From NCBI GenBank assembly GCA_016208525.1, contig JACQYJ010000229.1:1-9105 (forward strand): a stretch of 9,105 nucleotides of DNA, read 5' to 3'. Shown one piece after another: positions 5,452-9,105 of this stretch. Origin of the DNA: Deltaproteobacteria bacterium (GTDB taxonomy: Bacteria > Desulfobacterota > JAENJC01). The notes under the pieces are model-generated. The model did not search any database. It was not told where the DNA came from and saw nothing but the letters and a program-made list of their open reading frames with translations. Made by a program: the position numbers and the translations under genes. The stretch's first letter is position 1; every line of letters starts with the position of its first letter.

Positions 5452-5582
5452 GCCGCAGATGCACGCAGATAAACGCAGATAAAACCAATAGTTATTGTTT
5501 GTAATAATTTCACCCAAAAGGTGAGTATTCGTTTTTGTTTAAGTCTTTGAAATATCAGTGCAAATCCGTGTAAATCTGTGGC
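5452..5582 (+). repeat. 131-bp element with degenerate terminal inverted repeats
   Basis: The 29-nt left end (5452-5480) and the complement of the right end (5554-5582) agree at 19 of 29 positions, both beginning GCC(G/A)CAGAT. The left end also holds three tandem 10-bp units of CGCAGATNNA (5454-5483). Similar CGCAGATAAACGCAGAT and GTGTAAATCTGTGGC motifs are common intergenic repeats in many anaerobes, as I recall. No coding capacity is seen, and the AT-rich centre shows nothing recognisable. Confidence 0.55.
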
Positions 5583-5612
5583 TAAATGCTTTTTTTAGAA
5601 AGAAGCAGGTCA

Positions 5613-5642
5613 TTTACTTTTTGAATACGGCTGTGCTATTCT
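5613..5642 (+). promoter_or_regulatory. candidate promoter of murA-hisG
   Basis: TTTACT (5613-5618) and TATTCT (5637-5642) are 18 nt apart, and TGC just before the -10 makes it an extended -10 type. It lies 43 nt before the murA start. This is a moderate match only. Confidence 0.4.
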
Positions 5643-5675
5643 AATAAATGTCTTTAACAGTATTACTGATTTTAT

Positions 5676-5680
5676 GGAGG
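5676..5680 (+). promoter_or_regulatory. Shine-Dalgarno for the TTG start of murA
   Basis: GGAGG lies 5 nt before the TTG at 5686. An in-frame ATG at 5674 is excluded because a TGA follows three codons later (5683-5685). Confidence 0.75.
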
Positions 5681-5685
5681 CCTGA

Positions 5686-6942
5686 TTGGACAAGATAGTA
5701 ATAGAAGGCGGAGAGAGGCTCATCGGCGATGTGGAGATCAGCGGGGCTAAGAACGCGGCTCTCCCTCTTCTGGCAGCGTCCATCCTTCCAGAAGGGACTA
5801 CCGTATTTGAAAATGTCCCTAATCTTGAGGACATAAGGACCACAAGGAAGCTCCTTGGCACCCTTGGGGCCAAGGTCGAGGCTGATGAGAAGAAACATAC
5901 CGTATCCGTTGATGCCTGCAAATTGACCTCTCATGAGGCCCCATACGAGCTGGTGAAGACTATGAGGGCGTCTTCCCTGGTTCTTGGGCCGCTTCTTGCC
6001 AGATTAGGCAGGGCAAGGGTCTCTCTCCCCGGCGGATGCGCCATAGGGGCAAGGCCCATAAACCTTCATCTCATGGCCCTTGAAAAGATGGGGGCGCAGA
6101 TAAATATAGAGCACGGTTATGTGGAGGCAAAGGCCAGGAAACTCAAAGGGGCCAGGATATACTTCGACATTGTTACCGTGACAGGAACGGAAAATATCAT
6201 GATGGCCGCATCCCTGGCTGAGGGGACTACGGTCCTTGAAAATGCCGCCTGCGAACCGGAGGTTGTGGATACGGCAAATCTGTTGAACAAGATGGGCGCA
6301 AGGATCAGAGGGGCAGGCGCCGATGTAATAACGATAGAGGGCGTGTCTTCATTAAAGCCAGTTTCCTACAGGGTAATGCCGGACAGGATAGAGACCGGGA
6401 CCTTCATGATTGCAGCAGCTCTTACCCGTGGCAATATAAAGATCAAGGGCTGCGTAAAAGAACATTCCATGGCCCTTATCATAAAGCTGCGGGAGGCGGG
6501 GGCAGAGATAAAAAGTGAGGACGACGGGATAAGGGTCATCGGCCATCGCAGGATAAAGAGCGTGGATGTTAAGACCCTTCCATATCCGGGATTTGCCACT
6601 GACATGCAGGCCCAGATGATGGTCTTGATGACCTTGGGCGGCGGACTCTCTGTAATAACCGAGACTGTATTTGAGAACCGCTTCATGCACGTTTGTGAGC
6701 TCCAGAGGATGGGTGCGGATATAAGGATAGACGGGCACAGCGCCTTAGTTAAGGGCGTCCCATACCTCTCCGGAGCCCCTGTTATGGCAACGGACCTTCG
6801 GGCCAGCGCCTCCCTGATATTGGCAGGTCTTGCAGCAGAAGGGACAACAGAGGTCTCCAGGGTATATCATCTTGACAGGGGATATGAGAGGATAGAGGAA
6901 AAGCTCTCAAGGCTGGGGGCCAAGATAAAGAGGGTAAAATGA
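5686..6942 (+). CDS. murA: UDP-N-acetylglucosamine 1-carboxyvinyltransferase
   Basis: MurA transfers enolpyruvate from phosphoenolpyruvate to UDP-GlcNAc in the cytoplasm, the first committed step of peptidoglycan synthesis and the target of fosfomycin. The 418 residues are the normal family length. Seen in the sequence are the N-terminal GGERLIGDVEISGAKNAALP with K22, the active-site loop LPGGCAIGARP with C118 (the fosfomycin-reactive Cys), and FATDMQAQMM with D306. The product should therefore be active and fosfomycin-sensitive. The start is TTG at 5686, fixed by GGAGG 5 nt upstream and the usual MDKIxIxGG start. The stop overlaps the hisG start by 4 nt (ATGA), so the two genes form an operon with coupled translation. 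Confidence 0.97.
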   Translation: MDKIVIEGGERLIGDVEISGAKNAALPLLAASILPEGTTVFENVPNLEDIRTTRKLLGTLGAKVEADEKKHTVSVDACKLTSHEAPYELVKTMRASSLVLGPLLARLGRARVSLPGGCAIGARPINLHLMALEKMGAQINIEHGYVEAKARKLKGARIYFDIVTVTGTENIMMAASLAEGTTVLENAACEPEVVDTANLLNKMGARIRGAGADVITIEGVSSLKPVSYRVMPDRIETGTFMIAAALTRGNIKIKGCVKEHSMALIIKLREAGAEIKSEDDGIRVIGHRRIKSVDVKTLPYPGFATDMQAQMMVLMTLGGGLSVITETVFENRFMHVCELQRMGADIRIDGHSALVKGVPYLSGAPVMATDLRASASLILAGLAAEGTTEVSRVYHLDRGYERIEEKLSRLGAKIKRVK

Positions 6943-7703
6943 AGGTTCAAAGTTCAAAGTTCAAAGCTCAAAGCAAATCGTCTAACGTCTCGCGTCCCAC
7001 GTCTCACGATTACTTAACTATAGCCCTTCCTAAGGGGCGTGTGATGAAACAGGCCCTCAAGATATTTTCCAAGATCGGGGTCGAGCCTCCTGATGCAATT
7101 GAGGAATCGAGGAAGCTTATCTTTGATGACAAGGAAAATGGGCTGAGGTTCCTCGTAGTAAAGCCGACAGATGTCCCGACTTATGTGGAATATGGCGCCG
7201 CAGACATTGGGGTCGCAGGGAAGGACGTCCTTATGGACCAGGAGAGGGACGTTTATGAGCCTCTGGACCTGAAGATCGGCAGGTGCAGGATGATAGTTGC
7301 AGAGCCATCGGCCCTTTCCGCAAAGGATGACCCGTCGCAGTGGACCAGTATTCGTATTGCAACCAAGTATCCGAATATAACAGAAAGGTATTTTGCTTCA
7401 AAGGGTATCCAGGTGGAGCTGATAAAATTGTACGGCTCCATTGAGCTTGCGCCTCTGATAGGGCTTTCTGAGAGGATCGTTGACCTGGTTGAGACAGGGG
7501 AGACCCTGCGTCAGAACGGTCTTGTGGAAGTGGATGAGATAATGAAGATCACCTCCAGACTTATTGTTAACAGGGCATCGCTTAAGATCAAATTTGGTAA
7601 CATCCTTTTTTTATGGGAGCCGCTAGCTCAGTTGGTAGAGCACCTGACTTTTAATCAGGTGGTCCTGGGTTCGATCCCCGGGCGGCTCACCATTTATTTT
7701 TAA
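6939..7703 (+). CDS. hisG: ATP phosphoribosyltransferase, short form, with altered N- and C-termini
   Basis: HisG joins ATP and PRPP in the first step of histidine synthesis; short forms work with the HisZ regulatory subunit. Recognisable are LTIALPKGR (26-34), GAADIGVAGKDVL near residues 88-100, RIATKYPNIT and the PRPP-binding stretch GSIELAPLIG (166-175) with DLVETGETL (182-190). Homology begins only at about residue 25. The first 24 residues come from heptad repeat DNA, and no other start codon exists before the conserved part. After NRASLKIK (to residue 218) the usual last 15-20 residues are missing. The frame then continues through the tRNA-Lys gene to a TAA at 7701-7703, adding about 36 unrelated residues. 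The gene is probably 3'-truncated by a rearrangement; activity is uncertain. No hisZ, hisD or other his gene follows. Confidence 0.88.
   Translation: MKVQSSKFKAQSKSSNVSRPTSHDYLTIALPKGRVMKQALKIFSKIGVEPPDAIEESRKLIFDDKENGLRFLVVKPTDVPTYVEYGAADIGVAGKDVLMDQERDVYEPLDLKIGRCRMIVAEPSALSAKDDPSQWTSIRIATKYPNITERYFASKGIQVELIKLYGSIELAPLIGLSERIVDLVETGETLRQNGLVEVDEIMKITSRLIVNRASLKIKFGNILFLWEPLAQLVEHLTFNQVVLGSIPGRLTIYF
6942..7005 (+). repeat. 7-bp-period tandem arrays inside the hisG 5' end
   Basis: Five units of an AAAGTTC-type heptad (6942-6976) are followed by four units of an ACGTCTC-type heptad (6978-7005). They start directly after the hisG start codon. Because 7 is prime to 3, the peptide repeats only every 21 nt. 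The array is intergenic-type repeat DNA that has become coding. Confidence 0.85.
7617..7692 (+). tRNA. tRNA-Lys (anticodon TTT)
   Basis: It folds as a perfect 76-nt cloverleaf. The acceptor arm is GAGCCGC/GCGGCTC (7 bp), the D arm GCTC...GAGC, the anticodon arm CCTGA-CTTTTAA-TCAGG with anticodon TTT at 7650-7652, and the T arm CTGGG-TTCGATC-CCCGG. Discriminator A and an encoded CCA end at 7692. It decodes AAA/AAG lysine codons. It lies wholly inside the hisG frame on the same strand and no clear promoter of its own is seen, so it may be co-transcribed with murA-hisG and cut out by RNase P. No GC-rich terminator hairpin follows, only an AT-rich stretch at 7693-7702. Confidence 0.97.
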
Positions 7704-7724
7704 GTGTCATGTATAGAACCGGGC

Positions 7725-8366
7725 TTAAAGTTTTTGATTGGCTTGAACTCGAAACCCGGAATCCGAAATACGAAACCTCTGCAAGTCTTCCCAGGTATCT
7801 ATATCGTGCCACTCATTAAGCACGGAAAAAATTATGCAGTGTCCTCCGGCTTTCTTCAGGGTCATCTCGAATACCTTGTTGCCGCTCCACGGGATGCCGT
7901 CAAAGACAGGCAGCTCCTTTATCCCGCCTATGAGATAGTATCCGCCGTCGGTCGAGGGCCCAATCACCATATCTGAAGAATCAAGCCTCCTGAACCCTTC
8001 CTGTATATATTCAGGAGGGAGATCAGGAGAGTCGCTCCCTATAATGATAACCTTTTTGTATCCAGCCGAAAGTGTGTCCTTCATGGCATTGGACATCCTC
8101 TCACCAAGATCGTTCCCGTTCTGAGGCATCAGTCTTATCCCAAAGTCGCTGGAGACCCTATGAAAAAAGGGGTTCTCGACACCGGGATGGCAGGAAATGA
8201 ATATGTCCGCGCCCTCAATCCTGTAGGCAATCCTGATGGCGTCCATAATAAAAGATGCATGCAACTCGGCGCATTCTTCAGCGGAAAGATGAGTCTGAAG
8301 CCTTGTCTTTACCTGTCCGGCAACCGGGGCCTTGGCGAATATTATCAGGGCATGCCTATTGCTCAT
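7725..8366 (-). CDS. DUF2064/TIGR04282-type GT-A-fold transferase
   Basis: The 213-residue product has the nucleotide-binding start ALIIFAKAPVAGQVKTRL (6-23), as in GT-A-fold sugar or nucleotidyl transferases. The conserved IIGSDSPDLP (108-117), GPSTDGGYYLIG (136-147) and NEWHDIDTWEDL (184-195) follow. The family is annotated as DUF2064 or TIGR04282, proposed in some genomes to act in arsenosugar synthesis; the substrate here is unknown. The start ATG at 8366 gives the normal MxxxALIIFAKxPxAG beginning, though no good ribosome binding site is seen. Residues from about 196 on are encoded by heptad repeat DNA, so the true family domain ends near W192-L195. It is convergent with hisG/tRNA-Lys and divergent from ispE, with 90 nt between the starts. 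Confidence 0.9.
   Translation of the reverse strand: MSNRHALIIFAKAPVAGQVKTRLQTHLSAEECAELHASFIMDAIRIAYRIEGADIFISCHPGVENPFFHRVSSDFGIRLMPQNGNDLGERMSNAMKDTLSAGYKKVIIIGSDSPDLPPEYIQEGFRRLDSSDMVIGPSTDGGYYLIGGIKELPVFDGIPWSGNKVFEMTLKKAGGHCIIFSVLNEWHDIDTWEDLQRFRISDSGFRVQANQKL
7745..7779 (-). repeat. 7-bp-period tandem array at the 3' end of the DUF2064-type gene
   Basis: Plus-strand units GAACTCG, AAACCCG, GAATCCG, AAATACG and AAACCTC form a degenerate heptad array. On the minus strand it encodes residues about 196-207 of the transferase. Its sequence differs from the hisG array but its period is the same. Confidence 0.7.
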
Positions 8367-8419
8367 TATGAAGGTATTTTATATGAAAATGGGCAGAGAG
8401 GCAAACCTGTTTTTTGAGC

Positions 8420-8448
8420 TTGACCTGGCCAACTTTTTTTGAGAATAT
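8420..8448 (+). promoter_or_regulatory. candidate promoter of ispE
   Basis: TTGACC (8420-8425) and GAATAT (8443-8448) are 17 nt apart, with TGA before the -10. The expected start of transcription falls near 8455, almost at the ATG, so the mRNA could be nearly leaderless. The -10 is a poor match. Confidence 0.3.
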
Positions 8449-8456
8449 CCGTTGAT

Positions 8457-9105
8457 ATGAAAAATACCCTAAAGCTCCTTTCTCCAGCCAAAATCAACCT
8501 CAGGCTGGATGTCCTCGGTAAGAGAAAAGACGGGTATCATGAGATTGAAAGCATAATGACAAGGATAAGCCTCTATGACGAGGTCTCTCTGCATGTCGTG
8601 GATGGGGAAGGTCTGGAGGTTATATCTACCGGCTCCGCTCCATCAGGGGAAGGCAATATTGCCTATAAAGCGGCAATGGCAATGCTGAATAGATATTCAG
8701 GCAGGGTCAGAGTCCGGGTAGAGATAACAAAGAATATCCCGGTAGCAGCAGGCCTTGGAGGAGGGAGCGGCAACGCCGCAACTGTCCTTGTGGGTCTTAA
8801 CCAGATGTTAGGTCTCGGTTTTTCAAGGGATGAATTGATGGAAATCGGTCTCCAGCTCGGGGCGGATGTCCCGTTCTTTATATTTGAAAGACCTGCAATT
8901 GCGAGGGGGATAGGGGAGAGGCTTGAAGAGATACAACTTCCCAAACTCTGGTTTGTGCTGGTAAACCCCAATATCCCTGTATCCACGGCAGATGTTTACA
9001 GAGGGTTAAATTTAAAAATAGGGTTGACAAAGAAAGGTTTTGGTATTAATATGCCAAATTCCTTCAATGGCATTGAAGGAGTAGTAGAGTTACTTCATAA
9101 TGACC
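8457..9105 (+). CDS. ispE: 4-diphosphocytidyl-2-C-methyl-D-erythritol kinase (3' partial)
   Basis: IspE is a GHMP kinase that phosphorylates CDP-methylerythritol in the MEP pathway for isoprenoid precursors. The visible 216 residues start MKNTLKLLSPAKINLRLDV, with the K12 and N14 expected near the substrate site and the following GKRKDGYHEI. The ATP-binding loop PVAAGLGGGSGNAA spans 95-108, and GADVPFF contains the catalytic Asp (D137). The C-terminal part begins with NSFNGIEGVVELLHND as the window ends; some 65-80 residues are missing. The ATG at 8457 fits family alignments, but no convincing ribosome binding site precedes it. It is divergent from the DUF2064-type gene. Confidence 0.95.
   Translation, partial: MKNTLKLLSPAKINLRLDVLGKRKDGYHEIESIMTRISLYDEVSLHVVDGEGLEVISTGSAPSGEGNIAYKAAMAMLNRYSGRVRVRVEITKNIPVAAGLGGGSGNAATVLVGLNQMLGLGFSRDELMEIGLQLGADVPFFIFERPAIARGIGERLEEIQLPKLWFVLVNPNIPVSTADVYRGLNLKIGLTKKGFGINMPNSFNGIEGVVELLHND

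Noticed and set aside
5272..5517. 81-codon minus-strand frame
   Set aside because: It reads through the CGCAGAT repeat and the complement of the possible gene remnant, has no ribosome binding site and has implausible composition.
7617..7692. tRNA-Lys as an attachment site for an integrated element
   Set aside because: No integrase gene and no second copy of the tRNA 3' end are present in the window.

Overview
The window looks like a chromosomal segment of a mid-GC, Gram-negative-type anaerobe. The pairing of murA with hisG, frequent AGG/ATA codons, TTG starts and abundant GGGGTCAG- and GGGGACAC-type dispersed repeats recall Nitrospirota or Desulfobacterota genomes. That placement is inference; no rRNA or taxonomic marker is present.

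Left part (1-2878): the 3' two-thirds or more of a large, probably exported protein. It has a fibronectin-III-like segment followed by six tandem Ig-like modules of about 108 residues, each carrying a Trp/Asn-rich signature. The gene ends at a strong intrinsic terminator.

Middle part (2879-5685): an accessory island. It holds two type II toxin-antitoxin pairs (a ParE/RelE-type toxin with a ribbon-helix-helix antitoxin on the minus strand, and a textbook YefM-YoeB pair on the plus strand) and a two-gene operon of tiny membrane proteins (64 and 30 residues) with its own terminator. These genes are embedded in non-autonomous repeats: two 72-bp copies of a hairpin-forming GGGGTCAG element that bracket the island, two copies of a GGGGACACC element (R1, R2), one intact and one truncated copy of a MITE with 20-bp perfect terminal inverted repeats, and a 131-bp element with degenerate terminal repeats. 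No transposase gene is visible.

Right part (5686-9105): core metabolism. murA (peptidoglycan precursor synthesis) overlaps hisG (first step of histidine synthesis) by 4 nt. hisG is odd at both ends. Its N-terminus is encoded by a 7-bp-period tandem repeat array, and its C-terminus has lost its own stop codon so that the frame runs through a perfectly formed tRNA-Lys(UUU) gene. A DUF2064/TIGR04282-type nucleotidyltransferase-like gene follows on the minus strand; its C-terminus is also encoded by heptad repeat DNA. It is divergent from ispE (isoprenoid MEP pathway), which leaves the window at the right edge.

No wholly new multi-gene system could be demonstrated. The most unusual signals are the hisG/tRNA-Lys fusion, the recruitment of heptad repeat DNA into coding termini, the repeat-bracketed toxin-antitoxin island and the unannotated small membrane protein pair.
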